DNA of 64,000 bases from positions 1 through 64,000 of the forward strand of contig JAHDYR010000031.1 in NCBI GenBank assembly GCA_019828565.1. The letters are read 5' to 3'. The stretch comes from Carpediemonas membranifera. Its lineage: Eukaryota; Fornicata. Shown one piece after another: positions 1-11,058 of this stretch; the first letter of the stretch is position 1, and every line of letters begins with the position of its first letter. The notes under the pieces are model-generated. The model was not told where the DNA came from. It saw only the letters and a program-made list of their open reading frames with translations, and made no database searches. Position numbers and translations under genes: made by a program.

Positions 1-713
1 CCCGCAAGGCTCACGTATTGCTAAGGTTGTGTTGTTACACAAACTTTGACCAGCAGCACCTCACAACCGCTTTGAGTACTTGCTGGTCAATTTCATGATG
101 GCATGCTATACCTTCTTCACGTTGCGCTGTTTGACGTCTTTGACTCAGACCCAACTGGCCTGTCCATCAAAAAGCTTTCCGGAAATGCGTTCAACCACAT
201 CATCGTCGTCTTCATGCAGTCGTAGTTCGAAAACACCGGACTTCCTCGATGAGCTGAAGTTGAAACCTGGCGTCTCGATGGGAAGGGTTTGTTGCGAAGA
301 ACGTCCGAGATTGGGCTGAGACGATGGGGTGACTGTGGCCATATCGACGGAAACCCAAGGTTGTCCATGCTCTCGTGCAAGAGTCTCTCGCCCAGTCCGT
401 TCGGAGCTAACCAGCGCGATCAGATCCGTCCTGTCGAGACTCAATATTCCTGTGCCAGATAATCTCGACTCCCCGAGACTTTAATCTCCTGTGTGCCCGA
501 TATCAATGACCCGGAGAGATTTGTGGGCAAGTGCAGAGAACAGTTGAAATCCCCAACCCTGCCACCCCTGCCCCTAGCACACGTGAAGCAAGAGCTTTGC
601 GTGAAAAGTGAGCCTTTCCTGCACTCATCGTCCGGTCCCACTTCGGTTCCTCTCCAGCTTCCCCTCAAGCGCCTCGCGAGTCGATTGTGCTGCACGATGT
701 TCACCGTGTCGCG
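1..713. other. No recognisable gene
   Basis: Several short open frames overlap here on both strands, but none has an ATG start together with a recognisable domain. The best is a minus-strand frame ending at 145 with a Ser-rich middle and an acidic C-terminus. It starts only from a non-ATG codon and could be the tail of a gene or a transposon ORF. I see no repeat shared with the rest of the window. Confidence 0.4.
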
Positions 714-1238
714 ATGAGTGTCGATCAGAGGCTCGCCACCGTGGAGGCACGTCTGGCCAGCCAAGGGGACAACGATGACGATGTGTCTGAGGTCGGTGAT
801 GATTCTTTCTCGATTCTCGACATTCAGAATAGGCTGCTTTGTTTCTGTTGCGGCCATTGCCACAGTCTGGACTGGATCGACAATCGCGTGACGTCAAAGT
901 TTGTGACTTGCCAGGAATGCAAAGTGAACTTCCACGACAACTCACGCTGTGTCCCTCCCCGGCCTAAGACTGGAAAGAACAAGAACTGGGCCGAGTCCAC
1001 TAAGGGTCGCTGGAAATACACGTGTAGCTATTGCCTCAATGAGAAGAAGTGTTACGCATGCCGACGCAACGACTCAGCCGTGCACTGTAGGCAGTGCGGG
1101 CACTGGTTCTGTAACTCTGCCAACTGCGTACAGATGGAGCTGCTGAAGATTGTCATCTGTGGCAAGTCGATTCCCAAGATTCGGCTCTGTCCCGACTGTT
1201 ACTCGTCGTACGAATTGGTGATCCAGAACAGTGAGTAA
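714..1238 (+). CDS. Cys-rich PHD/RING-like zinc-finger protein
   Basis: The ATG at 714 opens a 174-residue protein; the frame is open to 687 but without an earlier ATG. After a short acidic N-terminus it is dominated by paired Cys/His ligands: CFCC and CGHC near residues 43-49, CQEC, a HDNSRC, then CSYC, CYAC, HCRQC, HWFC and a final CPDC. The spacing looks like a cross-brace PHD/RING-type array binding three or more zinc ions, rather than classical C2H2 fingers. The closest named family is uncertain. It lies in a zone full of mobile elements and may be transposon-encoded or a host chromatin reader. There is no clear neighbour partner. It could also be a 3' exon of a longer gene, since upstream sequence is uninformative. 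Confidence 0.5.
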   Translation: MSVDQRLATVEARLASQGDNDDDVSEVGDDSFSILDIQNRLLCFCCGHCHSLDWIDNRVTSKFVTCQECKVNFHDNSRCVPPRPKTGKNKNWAESTKGRWKYTCSYCLNEKKCYACRRNDSAVHCRQCGHWFCNSANCVQMELLKIVICGKSIPKIRLCPDCYSSYELVIQNSE

Positions 1239-1523
1239 ATGAAGACATTGCTTGTTATTGAGTTGACCACTGTGGCAATGTTGATGCCACATGATGACAG
1301 ATGTGTGTACCCATGCGCCTGGCTGCCTTCTCCCGCCGTTCACCGTCTCCCCGTTCTCCAGGCGCTCTTCTCGGGCTCCTGTCCCCATGCCTTCGTTTCC
1401 CTGCCGCTCTCCCCTGCATCTTGCTCCCCGCCGTCTCTTTAAACACCTTCTTGATGCATTGCCCTGTGATGTGTTATTGAGGCTGTTCATCATGGTTGAC
1501 ATGCTTATTAAAGCCTGTTAGTT

Positions 1524-1828
1524 CCAAATCATCCTTTAGTGACGGGCATTCTCACTCTGCATTGCCGAGAAAAAGAGTTGATGTTGATTAGATGGTGACG
1601 AATGCATTACCGGACATTTGACGCGCACAACCTGCTTAATACTGCATAAACGCATCGCTGATCGCTTTCTCTTCTGTTCTTCAACGCCCAAGGAGCGGCT
1701 TCCAGGTCGGCAACGGTTGCCGACCTGGACCCGTGCAGTTTATGCTTTTTCGGCCAACCGACGAATTCAAGCTTGGCCAAGACACATACTGTGTACAAGG
1801 ACCCTGGCAGGCTAGTTACGCCGCTCAG
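1524..1828 (-). repeat. R repeat, copy 1 (left-truncated)
   Basis: This is one of six copies of a ~300-350-bp repeat, here reversed. It contains the 27-nt near-perfect palindrome at 1702-1728 (13-bp arms around one base) and the shared tail around GCAGTTTATG. Compared with other copies, the end at 1524 is cut at CCAAATCATCC. Together with copy 2 it brackets an acidic ORF with a period of 1097 bp. Confidence 0.85.
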
Positions 1829-1859
1829 CCTCTGCATCCAGTTGATAATCACTCGCCAT

Positions 1860-2417
1860 TTACTTCTGGTGCTTTTCCTGCTCTCTCTTCTCCATCACGT
1901 CGTCATACTCGGCCCTCGTCAGCCTCACAGTTGTCATCCCGGCATCACGGATGTGCTCAAAGGCCTCAACGGGCAGCTTCGGCATCCCGTCCTCGCTGTC
2001 GCTGCTGCTGCCCAAGTCTGACTCGCTCTCGTGATAGCGGCGAAGGCGAATGCGTCTGCTGGGCTCCCTGGTCTTCATAGCGTCATAGAGCGGAGCGAGC
2101 CCACTTCCATTGGCCCCGCTACGGACACCCTCATCGGTATCTCTCTCAGACATATCACACTCAACCTGTTGTGACTGAAGAAATGACAGGTTGTCGACGA
2201 GGCTATCCTCGGCATCGCTGTCTGAACTCTCCTCATCCTCCCACTCTCCTTCCAGCATCTCCAACCCGGCCTCATCGTCAAACTCGCCCTCCACTGCGGT
2301 CTCCGGCATCTCTGCCTCGCCAGCTGTCTCGTCAAACAGCGCCTCATCGTCAGACTCACCCTCCCCGTGTCGACCCCCATCGGGATTACGCTGGTCGTGG
2401 AGCTGGACCATCCTCAT
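1860..2417 (-). pseudogene. Acidic repeat-family protein, C-terminal fragment (copy 1)
   Basis: A 185-residue frame rich in Asp/Glu/Ser. It corresponds to the C-terminal part of the longer gene at 2946-4320. Between the R repeat and the shared region, the sequence encoding the N-terminal half is missing and replaced by a short CGCCAGG-type microsatellite (about 2465-2520), so this looks like an internal deletion derivative. No catalytic motif is visible. The block is nearly identical to the copies at 8049 and 14327, so the deletion spread with the element. Function unknown. Confidence 0.6.
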
Positions 2418-2592
2418 CCTGAGCTTTTTGTAAAGCCACCAGGTCGGCAGAGCTTAAGGTAATCCTGGCGCCCTCATCCTGGCGCCTCATCCCTGGCGCC
2501 GTCATCCCTGGCGTCCTCTCCCCTCATAAATCTGAATCATCTTCTTGTCTTGCTCCCGATGTTGTCATTGCTGTTTTCGTGTCCACAAGCAT

Positions 2593-2925
2593 TCCAGTCT
2601 CATTATAATGTTTATTCAGTACCAAATCATCCTTTAGTGACGGGCATTCTCACTCTGCATTGCCGAGAAAAAGAGTTGATGTTGATTAGATGGTGACGAA
2701 TGCATTACCGGACATTTGACGCGCACAACCTGCTTAATACTGCATAAAAGCATCGCTGATCGCTTTCTCTTCTGTTCTTCAACGCCCAGGAGCGGCTTCC
2801 AGGTCGGCAACGGTTGCCGACCTGGACCCGTGCAGTTTATGCTTTTTCGGCCAACCGACGAATTCAAGCTTGGCCAAGACACATACTGTGTACAAGGACC
2901 CTGGCAGGCTAGTTACGCCGCTCAG
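2593..2925 (-). repeat. R repeat, copy 2
   Basis: A fuller reversed copy of the R repeat, with the 27-nt palindrome at 2799-2825. It separates the truncated acidic ORF (1860-2417) from the longer acidic gene (2946-4320). The direct-repeat spacing to copy 1 is 1097 bp. Confidence 0.85.
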
Positions 2926-2945
2926 CCTCTGCATCCAGTTGATAA

Positions 2946-4320
2946 TCACTCGCCATTTACTTCTGGTGCTTTTTCCTGTCTCTCTTCTCCATCATCGCCG
3001 TCATACTCGGCCCTCGTCAGCCTCACAGTTGTCATCCCGGCATCACGGATGTGCTCAAAGGCCTCAACGGGCAGCTTCGGCATCCCGTCCTCGCTGTCGC
3101 TGCTGCTGCCCAAGTCTGACTCGCTCTCGTGATAGCGGCGAAGGCGAATGCGTCTGCTGGGCTCCCTGGTCTTCATAGCGTCATAGAGCGGAGCGAGCCC
3201 ACTTCCATTGGCCCCGCTACGGACACCCTCATCGGTATCTCTCTCAGACATATCACACTCAACCTGTTGTGACTGAAGAAATGACAGGTTGTCGACGAGG
3301 CTATCCTCGGCATCGCTGTCTGAACTCTCCTCATCCTCCCACTCTCCTTCCAGCATCTCCAACCCGGCCTCATCGTCAAACTCGCCCTCCACTGCGGTCT
3401 CCGGCATCTCTGCCTCGCCAGCTGTCTCGTCAAACAGCGCCTCATCGTCAGACTCACCCTCCCCCGTGTCGCCCCCCCTCGGGCTTACGCTGGTCGTGGA
3501 GCTGGACCATCCTAATCCTGAGCTTGTTGTAAAGCCAGTCATCGAGCGTCGGCGGCACCAGGTCAGCAGAGCTTCGGATCTCCGGGTTGAGATCGAGGAT
3601 CGTTGGGCGCCGCGTGGTCGTTAAGTGACTGGACGCCAACTGGTGCCTGAACTGCTCATCGGTCAGGCTGATGCGCTTGTCCTTAATGACCTTCTGAGGC
3701 TTCTCCCGCGGTCTGCCGCGGCGCTCTAGCGTGCCGATAGACTGCATCCTATCGGTGGACACGTCGATCCGCTGCGCAAAGCGAAGCATGCGAACCGTCA
3801 ACCCCTGAACCTTGAGCGCCTCCGATACAGCACTGGCCTGCGGGAATCCCGATTTGAGCGTGCCAAAGCCCATCCAGCTCGGGCACGAGGTAAGGTCTAT
3901 CGCATCGGGGAGATTACCTTGGAGATACGAATACTCCCAGCCCGTCTGGTTGAGCAGAATGGCAATGGCGCCATACGGGCTGGGGAGACTCTCAACTGAT
4001 GCAGGCGACACCTCTTCCTCCTCTTTCCAGGACAACGGCTTCGCGGGGTGTGGCAAGTCGAAGTTCCGGAAAGACTGAACAGCCGAAACGATCTTCTTCT
4101 GCGTCCCCAGAGGCTTCTCAGCGAGGTACCGGCGCAAATGGGTTACCAGCTCGTCACTACGAACAATCGCGATGCCCTTCTGGATATCTGTGGCGGTTTC
4201 CTGACAAATTCTGGCCAAAACGTCTTTCAGAAGCTTGTTGTAGTTCGTACGCGATTTGGTTGGAACATTCTTCAACCAACGCTTCATGATATCTTCGTCT
4301 ATTGCCGCTACAGCCTCCAT
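2946..4320 (-). pseudogene. Transposon-type protein with helical N-terminus and acidic C-terminus (one frameshift)
   Basis: I start it at the ATG at 4320, where the text turns protein-like. The N-terminal ~90 residues are helical, with a segment resembling the SAM-like DNA-binding half of tyrosine recombinases (KSRTNYNKLLKDVLARI). The middle is basic (RRGRPREKPQK). The reading frame then slips at a run of C residues near 3472 and continues in another frame as the Asp/Glu-rich tail shared with the 1860, 8049 and 14327 copies. With that one-base slip ignored it would be roughly 475 residues. No HxxR or Tyr catalytic motif is seen, so a recombinase is not established. This is the only copy here with the N-terminal half. 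Confidence 0.45.
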
Positions 4321-5449
4321 GGGATGAGTTTTTGCTGCTTCAGTTTGGATTGCTATTCCAGAATTTCGACCATACAAAACTCTAAAGTATTGGGAATTGA
4401 CCCAAACTGAGCTCAGATACGTGATCTGGGGGCCTGAGTGGGTGAATGGGGACCTTTCATTTTTTAAAAGTGTTGTTACACTCCCAGATTTAATGATAAT
4501 CTCCGGTGCTGGAAGTAATTCTGAAATGGCGATCCAAATGCAATTATTATTCTGAAAACCGAATCCATGGTGCTGCCATTCTCTATTCGCTCTAATAGGT
4601 ACCCAGGCCAGGTTTTGTACACCCTCCCGCTTGCCTCGGAATTCGGACATGCCGAAATTCTGAAATTCGAATACCACCGCCCATTTTTGACGTATGAGAT
4701 CAGTATCCCATGCCAAACCTCAGGACGGCATTCGTGTACCTTTTCCTGCCCTGTATCCATTAGATAACCACCCACTTTCCTTTCACAATGTGCACTTTAT
4801 GCTCGCAACGAGATTGAAATGGCGAACTTAAGAATAGAAAGAATACTGGCGGCTTTAACGTAGTAGGCATGTGTACAACACTAAGAAACATCAGTATGCG
4901 GGCGCAGAGCATCATTAAAGCAACAATTATCCCTAAACAACATCAACAACTATAAGTCCACCAGGACCATACGATATGAACTATAAATGGAGCATAGATC
5001 AGTACAGCTGATTTGAAAGTACCAGGCATGGCCAGAATACCGCAATTATCGTCCGTTGATTCACGTGACCTCCATCTTGGTCGGTATCCAGAGAACCTCC
5101 GTCAGACGCTTGCAACGGAACATTTAGGGGGAGCATCCTGAATGGGGCCAGATTTGAGGGACCCTTGGTCTGACATGCCATGACCGAGTACTCTAGGGGC
5201 CTCCACAGTGCGTCCCGAGGTACGTTATAGCACCACAGACTTGGTGTGTCTTAGCCTGCACCGCCCGAAAGCTCGTCGGATCACTCCCCATACGTTATAT
5301 CGCCATTCAGTCCACATAATGGATGTTTTCGGAGCGATTATATCCCCCGTTTGTATGGTATAACGTTTCCGACACCCCGTTGCCTACGGTTACTGGCAAT
5401 TTTCTCATCTCTGTTATATGTCCATTATTGGGATATAACGAAGAGAAGA
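4321..5449. other. AT-richer spacer without a gene
   Basis: The minus frame upstream of 4320 is open to 4716 but reads as low-information text and lacks homologous copies, so I treat it as non-coding. The stretch from 4720 to 5440 has no credible ORF. A GGATATAACG-type AT-rich sequence just before the next gene's ATG at 5450 may be its promoter or initiator. Confidence 0.4.
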
Positions 5450-7434
5450 ATGACGTTCGAATTCCTTCACGAGTGGATCGAGAGCACCTCAGATGATGTG
5501 ATTGAGGCCGTTATCACCGAATTCAAGGAGAAGAAGACAAACAAGGCGAAGAGTGCCGTTCTTCGGGACAAATTGCTCGACGAGAACGATATCTTCGATA
5601 TAGTCGTCAAGAACGGTACGTAATTGGTGCAAATGTTTATATAGGGATCAACTTTAACCACCTGTGCTCATATTTCGAGATTCAGGGCGAGAAGAAGGCA
5701 GAACTCGAGGCATTGCTGTCTCAGCAGGTGCAGGATAAGACCTCGAACGAGAACATCGAGGCAACCTTCACGGAGAAGGAGATGAAGGCGTTTGAGTCGG
5801 CCGCTGTCACAGCCTTCAAGAACTCCAAGAGGGCTGAGTATGCCAAGGAGAATGAGGGCGCGCGTATCGAAAAAGAGGCGCTGAGTGTCAAGGTTCGGGC
5901 GTGGCGCAACGCGACATCCACCAACGCGCTTGTGCGCGACCATGTCACAGCAATGGTTGCCAGGGTGCGCAGCAAGGAGGCAGACCTTGCTTACATGAAG
6001 CACTCCTGCCGCTCGTACTTCGAAGAGTACATCATCGCCCTGGAATGGTTGGAGACCCCCGCGGGAGAAGGTACGCCCCTGCTCCCCCCAGGTACTGGCG
6101 CTATCATCGATTACTATCACAAAATTGTTCGAGGATACAAGAAGAGAGTCAAGCAGTTGAGGAAGAGCTTGACGGCAAAGAGTGAGGAAGTCATCACGCT
6201 GCATCGACGCCTTCTGCAGCAGCAGGCTGAGCGAGAGGCAGCCTATGACGCTGACAAGTCCATGGATGCATCACTCCCATGCAGCCCCATCCCGCCACAG
6301 TCTGGCACAGTCTCCAGGACTTCCTGTCCCCGACGCGATACGGACGAGGCGCAGGCAGCCATGTCTGTGAAGCGCAAGGCCCTCATCATCACGCCCGAGA
6401 AGGCCAGGCCAGAGGACTCGGAGGAGGAGTCAGAGGAGGAAGAGGAGCCAGTGGAGGAGGTCGAGTCAGAGGAGGAAGAGGAGCCAGTGGAGGAGGTCGA
6501 GTCAGAGGAGGAAGAGGAGCCAGTGGCGGATGAGTTGATGGAGGAGCTGCACTTTGGCGACCTCGAGGGCGGCAACTCCGGCGACGACGAGGATGTTTGC
6601 TCAGCGTCTGCACAAGCAACCGCTCCGAATGACCTGGCAGACCCCATAGACCTCAACTTTACGCCTGAGATGAAGGATATCATCGCACAGCACTCTCCGG
6701 CCAAGAGTAAGTCAGAGGAGGAGCAGGAGGAAGAGAAGGCCGAGTCAGACGAGGAGGGTGGGGCAGAGGAGGAGGGTGAAACCGAGGAGAGCGGAAGAGT
6801 GGTCAACGCCAGGTCTGACCCAACCCGCTACAACCGAACTGTGGCATTCGACATGATCATCACGACAAGGCTTCCGAGTTCAGGTTGGCCTACGTATCCG
6901 ACCCTGGGTTATGGGAACTGCATCATTCACTGCCTGATGATGATGTCGGGTCTGAGAACATTTACTGCGTTCAGACGCAAATTGCCCTTGTCGCAGAAGC
7001 TCAAGGCTGAGGATGAGGCGACAGCTTACCGCCAGACGCTCCTCGCCCACGCAAGGACCATGGCCGTATTCTCAAAGATGACAGAGATAGAGCTTCTGGA
7101 TGAGCTGTTTCCTGAGCACGTCAATAGTGACGGGACAGTGACGAGATGGGCATGCGTTGAAGCAATCAGAGTGTGGACTTCGATGACAGGGAAGCCGACC
7201 ATGCTTGTCAACATTGATGAGAAGATGATCACGCACATTTACCGTAACGAGAAGGGCAATGCATTGACAGTGCGGCGTCCCTTCGATGGCGATCAGAGTA
7301 GAGCGCTGGAGAGTTTTAGGGCGGAGTGCGCCAGGCTCGACATCAACTACGTGATACAGTTGATGGGTCGACATGCAACTTTGCGGAAGGTCTCAAAGCC
7401 GACCCAGGTGAAGATTAGGAGACGTAAGAACTAA
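5450..7434 (+). CDS. OTU-like cysteine protease ORF with acidic repeat region (candidate 29-nt intron)
   Basis: Exon 1 would start at the ATG at 5450 and exon 2 runs to 7434. The two frames join if 5616-5644 (GTACGT...ATAG, 29 nt) is removed, giving about 651 residues; a frameshift is the alternative. The middle carries three tandem acidic units (EEEEEPVEEVES type, DNA 6415-6540). The C-terminal ~200 residues contain GYGNCIIHC near residue 480, which fits the OTU Cys-box (usually GDGNC), and a late His in GRHATL. The usual Asp before Gly-Asn-Cys is Tyr here, so activity is doubtful. OTU proteases remove ubiquitin and are known passengers of transposons. The N-terminal helices resemble no family I know. 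Its place beside the duplicated transposon block suggests a mobile origin. Confidence 0.5.
5616..5644 (+). other. Candidate 29-nt intron in the OTU-like gene
   Basis: The sequence begins GTACGT and ends TATAG. Removing it joins a phase-1 exon end to the downstream frame and forms a Gly codon. It is the only GT-AG pair I found with the right phase. It lacks the CTNAY branch-like motif seen in two of the introns in core genes, so it is weaker than those. Confidence 0.45.
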
Positions 7435-7617
7435 ATATGACATGAAGTATTCGGTAATTTGATCGGTACTATTAACTAGGAGTCTGTTCATAGTCACAAG
7501 TGCAACATCACTCACGTCACGTGAATTAGCGAGGATATATTAGTTCACACCAGTGTTTACCCGTCTATGTTGCATTGTTAACACGTATCATTGAAACTGT
7601 GACCAACTTTGGTTGCG
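7435..7617. other. Spacer, nothing recognised
   Basis: AT-rich non-coding sequence between the OTU-like ORF and the left edge of the first 5.2-kb repeat block. No ORF or repeat was seen. Confidence 0.5.
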
Positions 7618-7867
7618 AGCATAAACTGCACGGGTCCAGGTCGGCAACCGTTGCCGACCTGGAAGCCGCTCCTTGGGCGTTGAAGAACAGAAGAGAAAGC
7701 GATCAGCGATGCTTTTATGCAGTATTAAGCAGGTTGTGCGCGTCAAATGTCCGGTAATGCATTCGTCACCATCTAATCAACATCAACTCTTTTTCTCGGC
7801 AATGCAGATGAGAATGCCCGTCACTAAAGGATGATTTGGTACTGAATAAACATTATAATGAGACTGG
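7618..7867 (+). repeat. R repeat, copy 3 (5' truncated)
   Basis: The palindrome lies at 7636-7662. Relative to copies 5 and 6 it lacks the first ~80 bp (the CTGAGCGGCGTAAC part), so the block's left edge here lies inside the R repeat. Confidence 0.85.
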
Positions 7868-8048
7868 AATGCTTGTGGACACGAAAACAGCAATGACAAC
7901 ATCGGGAGCAAGACAAGAAGATGATTCAGATTTATGAGGGAGAGGACGCCAGGGATGACGGCGCCAGGGATGAGGCGCCAGGATGAGGGCGCCAGGATTA
8001 CCTTAAGCTCTGCCGACCTGGTGGCTTTACAAAAAGCTCAGGATTAGG

Positions 8049-8600
8049 ATGGTCCAGCTCCACGACCAGCGTAAGCCCGAGGGGGGCGACACGGGGGAGG
8101 GTGAGTCTGACGATGAGGCGCTGTTTGACGAGACAGCTGGCGAGGCAGAGATGCCGGAGACCGCAGTGGAGGGCGAGTTTGACGATGAGGCCGGGTTGGA
8201 GATGCTGGAAGGAGAGTGGGAGGATGAGGAGAGTTCAGACAGCGATGCCGAGGATAGCCTCGTCGACAACCTGTCATTTCTTCAGTCACAACAGGTTGAG
8301 TGTGATATGTCTGAGAGAGATACCGATGAGGGTGTCCGTAGCGGGGCCAATGGAAGTGGGCTCGCTCCGCTCTATGACGCTATGAAGACCAGGGAGCCCA
8401 GCAGACGCATTCGCCTTCGCCGCTATCACGAGAGCGAGTCAGACTTGGGCAGCAGCAGCGACAGCGAGGACGGGATGCCGAAGCTGCCCGTTGAGGCCTT
8501 TGAGCACATCCGTGATGCCGGGATGACAACTGTGAGGCTGACGAGGGCCGAGTATGACGACGTGATGGAGAAGAGAGAGCAGGAAAAGCACCAGAAGTAA
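8049..8600 (+). pseudogene. Acidic repeat-family protein fragment (copy 3)
   Basis: A 183-residue Asp/Glu/Ser-rich frame, near-identical to those at 1860 and 14327 and to the C-terminal part of the 2946-4320 gene. It opens with MVQLHDQRKPEGG, directly after a CGCCAGG-type microsatellite and the deletion junction. Without the N-terminal half it probably does not make the full protein. However, four conserved copies with an ATG suggest the fragment itself could be expressed. Function unknown. Confidence 0.55.
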
Positions 8601-8631
8601 ATGGCGAGTGATTATCAACTGGATGCAGAGG

Positions 8632-8962
8632 CTGAGCGGCGTAACTAGCCTGCCAGGGTCCGTGTACACAGTATGTGTCTTGGCCAAGCTTGACTTCGTC
8701 GGTTGGCCGAAAAAGCATAAACTGCACGGGTCCAGGTCGGCAACCGTTGCCGACCTGGAAGCCGCTCCTTGGGCGTTGAAGAACAGAAGAGAAAGCGATC
8801 AGCGATGCGTTTATGCAGTATTAAGCAGGTTGTGCGCGTCAAATGCTTGGTAATGCCTTTCCCCGCAAGCTAATCAACATCATCATTCTTTCTCTTCCGT
8901 ATTAATGCGAGCGAACAGCAATAAAGACCATTTGGCACTAACTTAACACTACAATGAGACTG
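8632..8962 (+). repeat. R repeat, copy 4 (diverged right half)
   Basis: The first ~215 bp match the other R copies, including the palindrome at 8732-8758. The sequence after GTCAAATG differs from copies 1-3 and 5, but is the same as copy 6. So R copies fall into two subtypes: one before the acidic ORF and one after it. Confidence 0.8.
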
Positions 8963-9197
8963 GCAAGCAATGGGAGCACAGAGACAGTAACAACATCAAG
9001 AAGACCTCTCGATTTACGAGAGGGGCCGAAACGCCGCTGAAGAGGCCGCGGGACAAGATGCCAGGGAACGAGCGCATGGAGGGTGCCTGAGCTGCAGCTT
9101 AGCTTGCTTATTATTGATTTATAAACGGGTCGAATTCTGAGAACGATGTCGGAAGAAACGATCGTAATCCCCTCGGAGGGTTCTAGCATGTCTCGTC

Positions 9198-9853
9198 ATG
9201 ACTATGAGCTGCTGTTTGACAAAAATACCGGCAGACTTGAAGGATATTGACTGGAAGCAGGAGGGTAGCTCGTTCCTGGACCGGGACATCACGATAGCGG
9301 CCAACGGTGTCTCCAAGAGCGTACAGCTGTACATGACTGATCAGCGCACGCTATATGGAGGCATCGCTGGCAAGGGCATCGCGTCTCGTGCCGAAATCCC
9401 TGCGAAGAGCATCATCGGCCTGTACTGCGGCCGACTGATCGACTTCCAGCCGGATGACCCCACGTACTGCACTCGCGTTGGCACGACGAAGTTCGCTATG
9501 GATGCGTCTTCACTGATGGGCAAGCTTGGAGTCCACACGGTGAACGACAACTCTGCTGTTTGTAACATGCCTCTCCCCCAATTATTTAGTACCACAATGT
9601 CAGTGCTCTTCTGTGCCATGTTTGTGTGGAGGATGCAGTCTTGCCTGTCATTGTATATGAAGCAAGCGTTGACATTCGTCCGTTTGAGTTCCTCTCGGTC
9701 GCCTACGAAGATGACTATTGGGCTGACCCCTTTGCTTGCCGGCCTCTCGTTGTCGCTGACTTCGAGACACTGCTGACCGACAAAGAGATGACGAAGGAAG
9801 GCAAGTTGACCTTGGCATTGCAGTTCTTCGACAAGGTATCCACGAAGAAATAA
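9198..9853 (+). CDS. SET-domain protein in the transposon-like block, copy 1 (32-nt intron)
   Basis: Two frames join when 9558-9589 is removed (phase 0), giving 207 residues from the ATG at 9198. The order of motifs fits a SET domain: GKGIASRAEIPAKSIIGLYCG (GxG and the Y-G turn) near residues 55-75, then FAMDASSLMG, VNDNSA with a following N, and finally VLPVIVYEASVDI with EFLSVAYEDDYW. SET proteins transfer methyl groups from S-adenosylmethionine to lysines. The usual NHxCxPN pseudoknot is reduced to a VND/N form, as in some viral and divergent SET proteins. A second upstream ATG (9146) opens another frame that stops at 9248. Repeated at 15482. No pre- or post-SET Cys cluster is present. Confidence 0.6.
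9558..9589 (+). other. 32-nt intron of the SET gene, copy 1
   Basis: It starts GTTTGT and ends ATTTAG. Splicing restores the C-terminal third of the SET domain in one frame, with phase 0 on both sides. The same 32 nt recur at 15842-15873. Confidence 0.6.
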
Positions 9854-10113
9854 ATATCTGTCTGATTGAGTGATAGTCAAGCGCCACGGGTGATACTACG
9901 TCCGCCAACCTTACCTTGCCTTTAAGTATGCCAGTACAAAGCACTCACGTGTTACCTTACCATGTAAACAGAGAAATGTGGCATTTATCAGTTGAAGCAA
10001 CGCCCAGCCCACATCAATATGGGCTGTAGGTTACGTTTCTGCTGTCTCTAGACGCGCAGTGATCTCACTTACCACCGAACATTTCTTTAGAATTTCGTTC
10101 TGAAGAAACCGAT
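9854..10113. other. Spacer between SET gene and unknown ORF
   Basis: No ORF here. A short imperfect stem is visible around GCCCACATCAATATGGGC (about 10007-10024). Confidence 0.4.
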
Positions 10114-11044
10114 ATGAGCTCTGGGGCGAAGGATTCAGCAGGATACGCCAGCATGATGTTTGAAGCGCTACTGAGGATGATTCCGAAGCTGCAGGAGTAC
10201 ATCGCGAGGTACCGTGGTGACGGTGGCGAGATGGATCCGGCTATGCTTTTGCAAGCGATCCTACATCGTGTTCCTGATCTTCACCACGCTGATAAGAGAC
10301 ATATACGCGAGCTGTTGGCAGCTCGAAACTCAATCTGCCACAATCGCGATGTTTCCAGTGCTGCCGATTTTGCATCCTTTGAGATGTCGGTCACATGCGT
10401 CATGTCGTTTGTGACGCAGAAGGTGGGCCGTGATGACGGCTTCAATGCCTTCATGGAGGCTCTGCACAACGAGGCGAACGGGGGGCCGACCAGGACGCGA
10501 GTTCACCCGCAAGCCCCTTCCCGCAGGGGCTCCCAGCCTGTCAAGATAGTCGAGAAGCGGGTTGAGGTACCTGTTTACATGACTGCGCTGGGTCCTGATC
10601 CTGATAAGCCGAGGATGGTGGGAAAATGCCAGCAGTTTTCGCCACAGGGTGAGCATGCAGAGACTCAGACTGTGCGAGACCTAGAGGAGGCGTCTACTCA
10701 GACAGAGCTCTTGGTTGAGCCTGTTAGTACCCTGCGCACGGATGAATTATCTCGACGCGTCGTCAAGACCGCGATGTGCGATCTGCTTCGACAGAAGCTG
10801 AAGGAGAAAGCCACCGATCGTATTAGCAGGGTCATGCGTTGTGTGCGGTGAGTCCGTGGACGATAGAGAGTGGGCCTGCACGCGACGTGGCACCAAGACG
10901 CCGAAGTCTAGCTGCCGAGATTTGTTGAAGCAGGCCACTGTTGATGCTTCAGCCGCAAGAGCAACAAAGAAGGCGCACGACACACGTAAGGTATATTTGA
11001 CGGGAAAGGCAGTGGCCTGGCTTAACTCGCAGATGGAGAAATAA
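10114..11044 (+). pseudogene. Unknown transposon-block protein, copy 1 (frameshifted near its C-terminus)
   Basis: From the ATG at 10114 the frame is open to 10851; the rest continues in another frame from 10841 to 11044. Compared with copy 2, one extra A in the run near 10810 shifts the frame. Ignoring it, the product would be about 309 residues. The first ~115 residues are helical with a conserved RHIRELLAARNSICHNRD stretch (HEPN-like RNxxxH order is present as RNSICH, but I treat this as suggestive only). The C-terminus has CVVCGG plus further Cys and basic residues in copy 2. Function unknown; a gag-like or nucleic-acid-binding role is possible. Confidence 0.45.
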
Positions 11045-11058
11045 AAGATTCAGAGTCA

